Positions 1 to 9,000 of a stretch of DNA of 64,000 bases are shown here, one piece after another (the first letter of the stretch is position 1; each line of letters starts with the position of its first letter). The notes under the pieces were generated by a model. It was not told the DNA's origin. It ran no database searches and saw only the letters and a program-made list of their open reading frames with translations. Position numbers and translations under genes: made by a program. This DNA is from an uncultured Poribacteria bacterium (GTDB lineage: Bacteria > Poribacteria > WGA-4E > WGA-3G), in assembly GCA_958296135.1 (NCBI GenBank), contig CATQHZ010000001.1, positions 4,774,001 to 4,838,000 on the forward strand, written 5' to 3'.

Positions 1-510
1 ATGAGGAAAGGTGTCAAGGAAATACCGATAACTCTCCATTGCGTCCTCGTGTTGCCCAGCGGTATATTCGGACTGCGCGAGGAGATAGGCAGCGGTGGCA
101 GCAGCATTCGTGCCGGGATGCTGCTTCAAAATCTGCTTGCAGTGCAAAATCGCCGCTCGGAATTGATACCGCTGCAGATAGAGGTTGCTAAGGCGATGGA
201 CAGCCTGCGTTGCGTAAGAGCCGCTCGGGTTTTCGTCAATAATTTCTTTAAAGACGCGATGCGCATCGGCATCTTCGCCGAGTTTCGCGTAACTCTGCCC
301 GAGCATGAGGCGGATGTTGTCTCGCTGGCTCTGTTGAAGTTCGGTTTCAAGCAGCGCGTGATACGCCTGCACGGCTTCCGCATAGCGGCGTTCGTGGAAG
401 TGCTCATGCGCTGCTTCAATTGCGTCTAAACCGAGTGCAGGCGCAGCGCAGAGTGCCATCATCGTTATGGCGAGGGCTGTCCGCTGCCACAAAGGGAGCG
501 ATTTGTTCAT
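1..510 (-). CDS. Secreted TPR-repeat protein, C-terminus beyond window
   Basis: The frame is open from an ATG at 510 to the window edge, 170 codons, so the C-terminus is missing. GGAGG lies 5 bases upstream of the ATG and fixes the start. Residues 1-28 form a signal peptide (KSLPLWQ followed by a hydrophobic stretch and an AAPALG cleavage-like site). The rest is helical tetratricopeptide-like repeats of about 35 residues (YAEAVQAYHALLE, AHRVFKEIIDENP, AAILHCKQILKQHPG). TPR proteins of this kind act as periplasmic protein-binding scaffolds, for example YbgF/CpoB or BamD-like; the exact partner is not visible. It follows the coiled-coil gene with a 21-base gap and is probably cotranscribed with it. 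The plus-strand frame over this stretch is a shadow. Confidence 0.75.
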   Translation of the reverse strand, partial: MNKSLPLWQRTALAITMMALCAAPALGLDAIEAAHEHFHERRYAEAVQAYHALLETELQQSQRDNIRLMLGQSYAKLGEDADAHRVFKEIIDENPSGSYATQAVHRLSNLYLQRYQFRAAILHCKQILKQHPGTNAAATAAYLLAQSEYTAGQHEDAMESYRYFLDTFPH

Positions 511-531
511 GGTATCCTCCGTCCTGATTGA

Positions 532-1281
532 TTATCTGAGTTCTACCAATTTTTCAAGGACAAGCGAAAACTTCTCGCTGAGTTCCTTATGCTGCCCGCG
601 CAACTCAGCGTATACCGCCTTGAGTGCACCATGGTCTTTCTCTATCGAATTTAACCGAACCTCAAGTTCAACGTTTTCCTGCTGGAGCGTAAGGTAGCGT
701 TGTTCCGCCGCCTTTTTCGCTGCGGCGAGTTCCTGCTGGAGCGCAAGGTAGCGTTGCTCCCCCGCCTGTTGCGTCGTGGTGAGCTCCTGCTGCGTCGCGG
801 CGAGCTCCTGTTGCGTTGAAATGAGCTCCTGCTGCGCCGTAGAAAACTGCTGTTGCGTCGCGGTGAGCTCCTGCTGCGTTGAAATGAGCTCCTGTTTCGT
901 TGAGGCGAGTTCCTGTTGCACGGCAGCGAGCTCCTGCTGGAGCGTATGGTGCCGGCTATCGGCGAAGGCTTGGAAAGTTCTGAACTCCTGCCGAAGTGCC
1001 TCGTGTTCCGCCAAAAGCGTTTTGTGTGCCCCCTGGAGAATGCTGTGTTCCTCCTGAAGGGAATCGTATTTCTGCTGAAGGACACCGTTCGATTCTAGCA
1101 GCACATCATATTTCTGCTGAAGGACACCGTTCGATTCCAGCAGCACATCGTATCTCTGCTGAAGGGTGTCCAATCGTTTTTCAACGTCCTTTTTACTCCG
1201 CCAGATGCGAATCAAGGCAAAGATACTGAGCCCGAGCGCGCTGATATCAATTAAACTAAAAGCGGCAACGTTGAAATCCAT
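532..1281 (-). CDS. N-terminally anchored coiled-coil protein
   Basis: A 249-residue protein with one membrane segment at about residues 8-27 and then a continuous coiled coil to the C-terminus. Residues about 120-190 are near-perfect heptads of the form xTQQELx, seen in DNA as degenerate 21-base repeats, so copy number could change by slippage. No enzymatic domain is visible. AGGAGGAT sits 4 bases before the ATG. It lies 92 bases downstream of the cyclase gene and 21 bases upstream of the TPR gene, all in one direction. A role as a membrane-tethered spacer or scaffold is inference from architecture only. Confidence 0.7.
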   Translation of the reverse strand: MDFNVAAFSLIDISALGLSIFALIRIWRSKKDVEKRLDTLQQRYDVLLESNGVLQQKYDVLLESNGVLQQKYDSLQEEHSILQGAHKTLLAEHEALRQEFRTFQAFADSRHHTLQQELAAVQQELASTKQELISTQQELTATQQQFSTAQQELISTQQELAATQQELTTTQQAGEQRYLALQQELAAAKKAAEQRYLTLQQENVELEVRLNSIEKDHGALKAVYAELRGQHKELSEKFSLVLEKLVELR

Positions 1282-1373
1282 TTTTATCCTCCTTGTTACG
1301 TTATGTCTTACCTCGGTTGTACTGCGGCCAGCGTTTATATGCTATTAAAGTATAGCATTTTCTGCGGCGGATG

Positions 1374-4300
1374 TCAACCCATTTTCTCGCATAACGCAAT
1401 TATCTCCTCAAGCGGCTGAGTCTCTGCCGCCGATGTGCATCTCTCAACTGTTTCATCGTCAAGATGTTCGTGGAGTTGCGTCATAGCATTCTGCACTGCC
1501 CGCGCGTTTAAGGTATGCGCAGCATCGGTTTCAGCGTAGACGCGCGCGGCGGTAAAAAAGAGCAGTAGACTCCGCTCAAAATGCCCCTCCGCGCGATACA
1601 GCCGCCCGAATTGATAGAGTGAATCGGCGATATCGCGGGAGTATCCGCCTTCCTTCCGAAGTTGCAGGCTTTCAGTGTAGCATCGCCGCGCGTCGTCAAG
1701 GTTCCCCTGCCGCAGCGCGATTTTTCCAAGACTATCCAACAGATAGGGCATATTCGACGTGGCAGTGGCCTGCGCTACCTCCCGCGCAAACTGGAGGCTC
1801 TCGGTATAGTGGCGCGCCGCCGCAGCATCGTCACCTTGCTGATACGCAATCAATCCTAAGTGGCTCAACGAATAGGAGACACCCTGTTTATCGCCCAACT
1901 CGCGCTGAATCGCCAAACTCTCGGTGTGATAACCGATAGCTTCCGCATACGCCATTTGGCGATAGGCAATCAGGCCGAGGTGGTTGAGCGATATCGCAAT
2001 GCCGCGTTTATCGGCGAGCTGCCCCCGGATGTCTAGGCTTTCGGTATGGTAACGCTTCGCTTCCTCATGTGAACCTTGCTGATTCGCCGTTTTCCCGAGA
2101 TTGTTGAGCGAATAGGCGATGCCGCGTTTATCACCCAATTCGCGAGCCAACTGGAGGCTTTCTGTATAAAGCCGTTTCGCCACCTCAAATCGGCGATGGG
2201 TGTATGCCGTAAGCCCAAGGTTATCTAACGCGTAAGCGATGAGCCATTTATCGCCGAGTGCCTTCGCGAGCTGGAGACTCTCCGTGAAATGCGCGTCTGC
2301 TGCCTCGGGCGCGCCTTGATAGCGGGCAATAATGCCGAGCAGGTTTAACCCTGTGGCGACACCGTGGCGATGCCCGGCAGTTCGGAATAGCTGTAACGCT
2401 TCTTCGCACAGCCGCCTCGCCGTCTCGCACTGCTGTTGCGTGTTATAGAATTTTGCGAGGGAGACGAGGACGTGCGCTAAGGTGTCGTCCGGTTCTTCCC
2501 CATTCGCGGGGATTACGCGCTGACAACGCGCGCCTACGGCACCTTCTGGAGGCCGTAAGGCGGTTTCTGCCTGTTGTAACCACGCTACGCCTTCGCCCCA
2601 CAACCCGCGCACATAGAAAAATTGGGTGAGCGCGACCGCGAGCTGGCTGAACGGGTGCCACGCCGCCCCGGCAGCAAGAAACGCCAGCGCAGCACGGAAG
2701 TTATCCAATTCCTGCGCCATCTCTGACAGTGCGTCTGTCTGCGCCGCGCCGCGAAGTTTTTTGTCTAATGCTCGCGCCAATGTCAGATAATACGCCGCAT
2801 GCGCCTCCCGGAACGCGTCCGAAGCCTGCCGCTTCTCTCGCATGTAGAGTTGCAACGGGACAGAAAGGCGATACCGGGCTCCTGTCGTGATGAGCAACGA
2901 TTTGTCGTGTAAACTGAAAATGAGCGCCAGCGTGCTAGCCGCACGACTCTCTGAACGGGGCAAAAACTGCTCTGGTTTCCCTACAGACGAAGAGGCTGAA
3001 GCGGGGTTACAAACTCCGCCTACTGAAGGGGAACAGATGGCTTCGGCAGCCTCTAACGAAAAACCGCCTGAAAAGTGAGATAACTGCCCAAGCAACCGCT
3101 GTTCTTCTGCCGACAACAACTCGAAGGACCAGGACATCACCGCTATCAGCGTTTGGTGGCGTGCCGGCACATCTCGATTCGGCGTTGTTAGGAACGCCAA
3201 CTGCGTTGACAACCGGCTCAAGATGTCTTGCGGTGTCATGCCGCGCACGCGCGCCGCGGCGAGCTCAATCGCAAGCGAGAGCCCATCGAGGGCTCGGCAA
3301 ATTGCACCTACAGCCGCCGCATTCTCTCCCGTTAATTTGAACTGCGGGGAAACCGCCTTCGCACGTGCCAGGAAGAGTTGAACGCTCTCTGATTCCTGAA
3401 GCACTTCACACGTATCATCCGCGGAAGGCACGGATAACGGCGGCACCCTGAACGTTTGTTCTCCCGAAATTTGCAACACGTGACGCGAGGTGACGAGGCA
3501 TTGCACCCTCGGGCAGCCGCGCAGGAGCGTGTTGACATGCATCACGGCTTCCATCAGATGCTCGAAGTTGTCTAACACGAGCAGGAGTTCCTTCTCGGCG
3601 AGATAGGCAACCACCTGCTTCATCACATCGTCGCTCTCTGCCTGTTCGGTTTTGAGCGGAATGGCGAGGGCGGTTGCTATTTCCGTGAGCATAAAGTCTG
3701 GAGAAACCAGAGCGGCGAGGGAGATGAACCACACGCCGTGCCGATAATGCGCCAGCAGTTCCGCCGCGCTCTGGAGCGCGAGCCGCGTTTTGCCGATGCC
3801 CCCGGCACCTGTCAGCGTTAAGAGCCGCGGATTTCCCGCCGTGAGATACCGCACAATCTCGGCAACCTCGGCTTCTCTGCCAATGAAACTTGTCATCGGG
3901 GCCGGCAAGTTATTCGGCAGCGTGTCCATCGTTTTCAACGGCGGAAATGCGTCCGTGTCGGAGACAGAAAACTGAAAGATGCGTTCCGGATGCGACAGAT
4001 TTTTGAGGCGGTGTTCACCCAAATCGCGGAAGCTGCGCCGCGGGAAGTGTGCCTTCACCAATTCATGCGTTGCAGCGGAGAGCAGTATCTGTCCGCCGTG
4101 CCCGGCATCCGTGATGCGTTTGGTGAGGGTGGCGGGCATCCCTTGAATTTCACGGTGCTTACCCTCTTCAAGGAAAAGTAGTTCGCCGGTGTGAATCCCA
4201 ATGCGAACCTTGACATCGCCGACAGCCTTGGGCCAGGGATGCGCCCCAAGTGCCTCTTGCACTTCAATGGCGCACTGGACAGCGGCACTTCCTGTATCAA

Positions 4301-4511
4301 ACAGAAAAGAGAAGGCATCGCCCTCGCTGCCGAGCTCTTGTCCCTCCCACTTTGCCGCGGCCCCCTGCAAAATCGCTTTGTGCGCGGCTAGGACATCCAA
4401 CACGACAACATGCGGATGTCGTTCCCAGAGCAGCGTTGAGCCCTCCATGTCGGTGAACATCAAGGTGCAGGTTCGGCTAGAGAGATGATGAGGCGCATTG
4501 ATTTCTGACAC
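1374..4511 (-). CDS. Class III cyclase-like / NB-ARC ATPase / TPR regulator
   Basis: A 1045-residue signalling protein with a GTG start. Residues 14-185 are a class III nucleotide cyclase homology domain with both metal aspartates (D21 in FTDMEGS, D65 in GDAF). The transition-state Asn expected near residue 128 is Thr (family NxxxR, here TLTKR), though R132 is kept, so cyclase activity is doubtful. Residues 205-480 are an NB-ARC/AAA-type ATPase with Walker A TGAGGIGKT (234-242) and Walker B LLLVLDNFEH. About ten TPRs from residue 640 onward carry YTESLQLA-type signatures. This resembles cyclase-AfsR/LuxR-type multidomain regulators, which sense ligands through the TPRs. A linker near residues 485-515 derives from an interspersed repeat (forward strand about 2940-3050). 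The gene starts 4 bases after the M20 gene and is in its operon. Confidence 0.85.
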   Translation of the reverse strand: MSEINAPHHLSSRTCTLMFTDMEGSTLLWERHPHVVVLDVLAAHKAILQGAAAKWEGQELGSEGDAFSFLFDTGSAAVQCAIEVQEALGAHPWPKAVGDVKVRIGIHTGELLFLEEGKHREIQGMPATLTKRITDAGHGGQILLSAATHELVKAHFPRRSFRDLGEHRLKNLSHPERIFQFSVSDTDAFPPLKTMDTLPNNLPAPMTSFIGREAEVAEIVRYLTAGNPRLLTLTGAGGIGKTRLALQSAAELLAHYRHGVWFISLAALVSPDFMLTEIATALAIPLKTEQAESDDVMKQVVAYLAEKELLLVLDNFEHLMEAVMHVNTLLRGCPRVQCLVTSRHVLQISGEQTFRVPPLSVPSADDTCEVLQESESVQLFLARAKAVSPQFKLTGENAAAVGAICRALDGLSLAIELAAARVRGMTPQDILSRLSTQLAFLTTPNRDVPARHQTLIAVMSWSFELLSAEEQRLLGQLSHFSGGFSLEAAEAICSPSVGGVCNPASASSSVGKPEQFLPRSESRAASTLALIFSLHDKSLLITTGARYRLSVPLQLYMREKRQASDAFREAHAAYYLTLARALDKKLRGAAQTDALSEMAQELDNFRAALAFLAAGAAWHPFSQLAVALTQFFYVRGLWGEGVAWLQQAETALRPPEGAVGARCQRVIPANGEEPDDTLAHVLVSLAKFYNTQQQCETARRLCEEALQLFRTAGHRHGVATGLNLLGIIARYQGAPEAADAHFTESLQLAKALGDKWLIAYALDNLGLTAYTHRRFEVAKRLYTESLQLARELGDKRGIAYSLNNLGKTANQQGSHEEAKRYHTESLDIRGQLADKRGIAISLNHLGLIAYRQMAYAEAIGYHTESLAIQRELGDKQGVSYSLSHLGLIAYQQGDDAAAARHYTESLQFAREVAQATATSNMPYLLDSLGKIALRQGNLDDARRCYTESLQLRKEGGYSRDIADSLYQFGRLYRAEGHFERSLLLFFTAARVYAETDAAHTLNARAVQNAMTQLHEHLDDETVERCTSAAETQPLEEIIALCEKMG

Positions 4512-4515
4512 GAAA

Positions 4516-5706
4516 TTACCCTATCCGCTCCGTTCGCGGAGCAGTAACCAAACTTACTAGCAGTGCCATGCCGTAAACCATGCAGGTTTCATCAATATCA
4601 AACTGCGGATGATGGCACATGTTCACGATGCCTTTCTGTTCATTCCCTGCGCCGAGCATGATGAAACAAGCCGGGATTTCCTGCGAATAGCAGCCGAAAT
4701 CCTCGCCGCCGAGCACGGGGGCCATCGGGAAAACGATGTTCTCTTCTCCAACTAACCGGCGCGCAGCCGAAAGCGCAGCGGTAACGCACGACTCATGATT
4801 GTAAGTCACCGGACAGCCTTCCTGATAGGCAAATGTATATGTTGCATCATAGGCAGCCGCCACGCCTGCAAGGCGGCGCTCTAATGCCGCTTTGATGTGC
4901 GTCTGCACAGTTTTTTCCAACGTGCGCACGGTGCCACCGAGCTCCACGGCGGCAGGAATAACGTTCTTGGCATCGCCGCCGTGGAACTGCGTCACACTGA
5001 CGACAGCGGAGTCTAGCGGATTAACGTTCCGTGCAACGATGGATTGCACCGCCGTCACAAACTGCGCGCCTATCACAACCGCATCTACGGTGAGATGGGG
5101 GAACGCAGCATGTCCGCCTTTGCCGGTGAGAGTTACCTCAAACGTATCCGATTGCGCGAGCATCGGGCCCGTGCACGTAGCATAGTGGCCAACAGGAAAG
5201 AGCGGAAAAACGTGGAGGCCGTATATTTCGTCCACCTCTTCCAGCACGCCGTCGGCCATCATCGCCGTCGCGCCACCGGGGAATACCTCCTCACTGGGTT
5301 GGAAAATGAATCTGACGTGTGCCTGGCGCTGGTTCTTGAAGTGTGAGAGAATTCTCGCTGCGCCGATGAGCATCGCCGTGTGCGCGTCGTGCCCACAGAG
5401 ATGTGCCTTGCCATCAAACTTTGAGCGATACGGACTCTCCGTGAGCTCCTGAATGGGGAGGGCATCCATATCGGCGCGGAGAGCAATCCGTCGCGTTGCA
5501 CCCGGTGCCTCCAAGTCCCCGACAACACCTGTTCTGCCAACCCCGGTTCTCACCGGTATGTTGAGCGCGCGCAGTGCGTCCGCCGCAATACCCGCGGTGC
5601 GTTCCACATCAAAGCCCAATTCAGGGTGCTGATGGATATCGCGCCGGATGGCGACGATGTCATCAAAATGGCGGTGGCACTGTTCAAAAATTACGTTTTT
5701 CATCAT
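4516..5706 (-). CDS. M20 family amidohydrolase
   Basis: A 396-residue zinc-dependent M20D amidohydrolase, the family of N-acyl-amino-acid and hippurate hydrolases (ama, hipO, ytnL). It hydrolyses an amide bond in an acylated amino acid or small peptide, probably in the cytoplasm as no signal peptide is seen. Diagnostic segments are RADMDALP, CGHDAHTAML (metal Cys/His) and FQPSEEVFPGG (metal/catalytic Glu pair), with a C-terminal GGEDFG metal segment. Length is normal for the family. Tandem ATGs allow a start at 5706 or 5703. It sits between the VWA gene (40 bases upstream) and the cyclase gene (4 bases downstream). The substrate cannot be told from sequence. Confidence 0.92.
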   Translation of the reverse strand: MMKNVIFEQCHRHFDDIVAIRRDIHQHPELGFDVERTAGIAADALRALNIPVRTGVGRTGVVGDLEAPGATRRIALRADMDALPIQELTESPYRSKFDGKAHLCGHDAHTAMLIGAARILSHFKNQRQAHVRFIFQPSEEVFPGGATAMMADGVLEEVDEIYGLHVFPLFPVGHYATCTGPMLAQSDTFEVTLTGKGGHAAFPHLTVDAVVIGAQFVTAVQSIVARNVNPLDSAVVSVTQFHGGDAKNVIPAAVELGGTVRTLEKTVQTHIKAALERRLAGVAAAYDATYTFAYQEGCPVTYNHESCVTAALSAARRLVGEENIVFPMAPVLGGEDFGCYSQEIPACFIMLGAGNEQKGIVNMCHHPQFDIDETCMVYGMALLVSLVTAPRTERIG

Positions 5707-5746
5707 AGCACGACTCTGTCAGGACTTAGCAAATGCCATCATTGGT

Positions 5747-7321
5747 TTAAAAGATGAAGGTTCGTCTCAGAATACTCCGATGCCCCTGTTCATTCTCAAG
5801 CCGATAGATGACGGTATACACCCCCGGCAAGGTGGCAAAGGCGGCACTGTCAAGTGTCGGAGTCAATTCAATTGCCGTTGTGCCATCATCAGGGATATCC
5901 CAATGCGCTGTCATAGGGCCGTAGCACCGCTCGCCGAGGGGATTGAGGACTTTCCACGTCAGCGTTAACCGCTTGGGCCGCGGCGGATTGTTCACATACA
6001 CCGTAATCCTGTCATCCAAATTCCCTTTGGCGGCACCGAGTGTGCCGAGCTGAGATAACATTTTCTCTGTCAATGTCATCGGCGGCACGTATTCTAGGTA
6101 ACCTTTGCCGGGGATGGCGCGCCAGGTACCGCCTGTCGCCAATGCAAGCTGTTTGACAGGCAGATAGTCAAGCCCGATGACATCTACGCGGATGTTCTGT
6201 TGCTGGAGGGTTTCAATTACCTCGTCTAAACTGTAGGCAGAGCGGCCGTCGTAATCCGCGTCGTGAAACGCCGCGTCACTAGCAAAGAGGAAAAGCCGTT
6301 GCGCGCCGCGCCGGAAGGGACGCTGCGTGACAGCTGCCATGAGTGCGTCTAAGCCGGCTTCTGTCAAATCTCCGCCGCCCTCAACGCGTATCTGAAACAG
6401 CCAATTTTTGAAGGTGCCCAGCGCATCGGTAGGGTGGAGATGGAACGCTGTCCGCACCTTATCGCTGAAAGTGACGAGACTGAAGGTGGCATCGTGTCCA
6501 TCGCGTGCCAGCGCGTCAAACAAAAACGCAACATAGGCGCGGATGCCGCGGATATTGTCGCTCATACTCCCGGTCTCATCGAGAATGAAGACGACATCAA
6601 CTTTCTTCGCTGTTGCGGCAGCAGCGAATTCACGGGCGATTTCTTTCATCATCGTGACGTAAACGCCGCCGACATTGGCAGAACCGGTAGCACTACCGCC
6701 GCCACTACCGCCACCGCCGCCCCATGAGTTGCCCATCCCTGATGTGCGGAAAACGTCGCCGCGTGTACCGGCATAATAGACGTTCGGCGCGCCCACCGAG
6801 GGCGAAGCAGCGTTGTTGAGCGTAGAGCCCTCGCTGTTTAACGCGATAGGGTTCGTTTCGCCCCGCGGCTCCACGCGGGCTGTGGTGTGTCTCGGTGGTG
6901 GCGCGACGCGCTCGGGGCGCAGGTTCACTCGGGTAGCACGCGGCGTTTCCTCGGAAATGATATGATGCGATGAAATGTCAGTTCTTCTGCCGACAGAATC
7001 TTCGCGGGCTCGGACTGTGGTGGAGACTTCCTCGTCACGCCATTCGGTGTTCAACCCGGGTATCGGTTTGGGTGGCGCGGGCGGTTTTACGATTGACGGC
7101 TCCGGTTCAACAGGCGCGGGCGGTTTGAACTCGGGTTTTGGCGGTTCCTCTTCAGGCCGATGGACATGGTAGATTGAGAGCTCCTGTCCAAACTGCACAC
7201 GTTCCAGCTGCACACGTTCTGGCACGAGTCGCCACACGCCAATGAGCAACGCGACGTGGATAAGGAGCGAGTAGAGGAGATAGTGACGGGCTGTTTTTCG
7301 GTTTTTCATAATACGATTCAT
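5747..7321 (-). CDS. Membrane-anchored VWA-domain protein
   Basis: A 524-residue protein with one N-terminal membrane segment (about residues 13-31), a proline-rich TonB-like spacer (PPKPEFKPPAPVEPEP), a glycine-rich linker near residues 200-215 and a von Willebrand factor A domain at about 235-430. The VWA metal site is kept in the form DETGSMS, with downstream T and D residues. The last 90 residues look like a beta-sandwich. VWA domains bind protein ligands through the metal site. The N-terminal half recalls TonB/GltJ-type energy or contact proteins facing the periplasm. The start is uncertain: ATG 7321 has GAGGG directly adjacent, while ATG 7309 has it 12 bases away. It heads the minus-strand run through the M20 and cyclase genes. 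Confidence 0.8.
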   Translation of the reverse strand: MNRIMKNRKTARHYLLYSLLIHVALLIGVWRLVPERVQLERVQFGQELSIYHVHRPEEEPPKPEFKPPAPVEPEPSIVKPPAPPKPIPGLNTEWRDEEVSTTVRAREDSVGRRTDISSHHIISEETPRATRVNLRPERVAPPPRHTTARVEPRGETNPIALNSEGSTLNNAASPSVGAPNVYYAGTRGDVFRTSGMGNSWGGGGGSGGGSATGSANVGGVYVTMMKEIAREFAAAATAKKVDVVFILDETGSMSDNIRGIRAYVAFLFDALARDGHDATFSLVTFSDKVRTAFHLHPTDALGTFKNWLFQIRVEGGGDLTEAGLDALMAAVTQRPFRRGAQRLFLFASDAAFHDADYDGRSAYSLDEVIETLQQQNIRVDVIGLDYLPVKQLALATGGTWRAIPGKGYLEYVPPMTLTEKMLSQLGTLGAAKGNLDDRITVYVNNPPRPKRLTLTWKVLNPLGERCYGPMTAHWDIPDDGTTAIELTPTLDSAAFATLPGVYTVIYRLENEQGHRSILRRTFIF

Positions 7322-7409
7322 CCCTCGTGGGAACGTAGCGCGGGGGCCTGTCCGCCGCCGTGCTTACCTTGATGAACTCGCGCTACGTAAAGAGAAACTT
7401 GTTAATAAT

Positions 7410-7532
7410 TCACGCCTTTTGTGACACCATGCCCGCAAGAATGCCGAGCAGTTTGTCGCACCGTTCGATGGTGTAGACAGACATCTCTATATGGAGTTCC
7501 TGCCCTATCAATTTGAGAAAGAGCCACTCTAC
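7410..7532 (-). pseudogene. C-terminal fragment of split PD-(D/E)XK-like gene
   Basis: Reading down the minus strand from 7532, the frame gives EWLFLKLIGQELHI and continues to a TGA at 7410. It matches the C-terminus of the intact paralogue at 14066-14671 (EWLFLKLEGQKLCI, ending AQKA; here SQKA). The rest of this copy lies at 9001-9486, beyond the tnpB element. The fragment has no start codon of its own. Confidence 0.85.
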
Positions 7533-7571
7533 CGCACTACATAACCTATGAGCATCTCGTCAAATGTAGAC

Positions 7572-8801
7572 TTATCTGGAAACCTGTGCAAAGTCTACGA
7601 GTCTCTGAGAGGTCAGCGGTTTCCTGCTTCTTCCGCGCACACGCGGGTTCTGATGCCAGCCTACCAAAGTAGGTGTGACAGCATCTCCACAGGCGTTTAG
7701 ACTCTCGTCCGTGCTAGACGCGAGTTGTCGAAGGTTTATAGCGGCGTTAACATCCCGATCTTCAACGAATCCACACACACCGCAGTGGTAGTCTCTGTCC
7801 TTGAGCGTCAGTTTGAATTCGCCACGTTTGACGTATCCACAGGAACTGCATCGCTGGGTAGAGGGCCAGAACTTATCTGCTGACACAATACGGATACCCC
7901 GGCGCACCGCTTTGTATTTAAGTTTGACGAGAAAACCACCGAGGCTTGCGTCAGCGAGTGCCTTGCTAAGCTTGCGATTTTTCATCAAACCTTTCACGGT
8001 GAGGCTCTCGATGCCAAGTGCCGAGATGCCTTGCAGGATGCGATGTGTCGCCTGATGATGCGCATCGCTACGGATATTTGCGATACGGGCATGCAGGCGG
8101 GCGAGGCGTTCCTTCGCCTGCCACCAGTTGCGGCTCAGGAACGTCTTGCGGGAGAGTGCCTTATTTGCACGGCGCAGTTTGCGTTCATTGACGCGCAAGG
8201 CACGCGGATTTTCATAGACAGTGCCATCGTCCATCGTGGCGAGGGCAGAGATGCCGACATCACAACCTGCAGGAGGCAGTGCTGACGTGTCGGGCGGTTC
8301 CGGGACATCAACTTCGACGAGGATGCTGATAAACCAGGTGCTTGCCTTTCGCGATACGAAGGCGCGGCGAATCTCGCCGACATAGCGTGGTTTCTCTCGC
8401 AACCTCACATGCCCTATTTTCGGGAGGACAGCAGCGTTGCCATCCTCCGTGATACGGACACTGCCAACCCCGTTGTCAATTTGGAACGATGGCTTTGATT
8501 TATGCGTCTTCCGCTTGGGACGATTGTTCTGTCCGGACTTCCAACGTTGGCGAGCATCCTCAAAGGCGTGGATGGCATTCTTACCGGCGTTCTGCGAGCA
8601 GTCCGCGAATTCGGGGAACACGTCACGTTTGCGAGAGTTGAATGCCTTCTTAATGTCGTAGACAGACATCCAACGCGCTGCGTCACGGGATTCCGAGTGC
8701 GCCGCATTATAGGCGACACGGGCGAAATCCACGTGACGACAGAACATCGCAACTTGTGCCTCGCTAGGTTTGAGTGCTATCTTCTGGGCTCGTAGTGCCA
8801 T
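7572..8801 (-). CDS. tnpB: TnpB RNA-guided nuclease, IS200/IS605 type
   Basis: A protein of about 409 residues from the ATG at 8801 (MALRAQKIALKP). A GTG in frame at 8828 adds nine residues, but those codons lie inside the leader helix. It has the N-terminal OrfB helix-turn-helix region, the RuvC-like Asp in GCDVGIS, the Glu in GIESLTVKGL, a zinc ribbon (CSSCG and CGVCG) and the last Asp in EDRDVNAAINL. All catalytic residues are present. TnpB proteins are RNA-guided DNA endonucleases that use a right-end omega RNA. The 3' end of the gene and the following 40 bases are where that RNA would lie. It appears intact and therefore possibly active. Confidence 0.93.
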   Translation of the reverse strand: MALRAQKIALKPSEAQVAMFCRHVDFARVAYNAAHSESRDAARWMSVYDIKKAFNSRKRDVFPEFADCSQNAGKNAIHAFEDARQRWKSGQNNRPKRKTHKSKPSFQIDNGVGSVRITEDGNAAVLPKIGHVRLREKPRYVGEIRRAFVSRKASTWFISILVEVDVPEPPDTSALPPAGCDVGISALATMDDGTVYENPRALRVNERKLRRANKALSRKTFLSRNWWQAKERLARLHARIANIRSDAHHQATHRILQGISALGIESLTVKGLMKNRKLSKALADASLGGFLVKLKYKAVRRGIRIVSADKFWPSTQRCSSCGYVKRGEFKLTLKDRDYHCGVCGFVEDRDVNAAINLRQLASSTDESLNACGDAVTPTLVGWHQNPRVRGRSRKPLTSQRLVDFAQVSR

Positions 8802-8814
8802 AGCGTCACCGTTC

Positions 8815-8895
8815 CCGTTGGGTGTCACCTGCTGCTAGATAGGTGGGGCGAGAGACACGGCGGGATGCCGCGCCTAGCAGTCTCGCCCCCAACGG
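8815..8895 (-). promoter_or_regulatory. Pseudoknotted 5' leader of tnpB
   Basis: Between the tnpB promoter and ATG three perfect helices can be drawn. GGGGCGAGA pairs with TCTCGCCCC (8881-8889 with 8845-8853). CTGCTAG pairs with CTAGCAG (8874-8880 with 8832-8838). CCGTTGGG pairs with CCCAACGG (8888-8895 with 8815-8822). The first two interleave, giving an H-type pseudoknot, and the third closes the structure just upstream of the ATG at 8801, where it could hide the ribosome site. A small GGCG/CGCC hairpin sits inside. No known riboswitch class is recognised. Confidence 0.6.
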
Positions 8896-8902
8896 TAACT
8901 AC

Positions 8903-8931
8903 ATTCTACCACAAATCCACGCCGATAGCAA
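8903..8931 (-). promoter_or_regulatory. Sigma70-type promoter of tnpB
   Basis: On the minus strand TTGCTA (8931-8926), a 17-base spacer, then TAGAAT (8908-8903). Transcription would start near 8896, exactly at the first base of the pseudoknot leader. Confidence 0.5.
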
Positions 8932-9000
8932 ATAAAAATGCACACTGCTAGATTAGGGCAGGTTATCCTAGTATCTCATAGAGTTCTCGCCACTGCACCG

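Noticed and set aside
1-429. Plus-strand 142-residue open frame at the window start
   Set aside because: The minus strand gives a signal peptide, TPR motifs and a GGAGG site, so the plus frame is a shadow.
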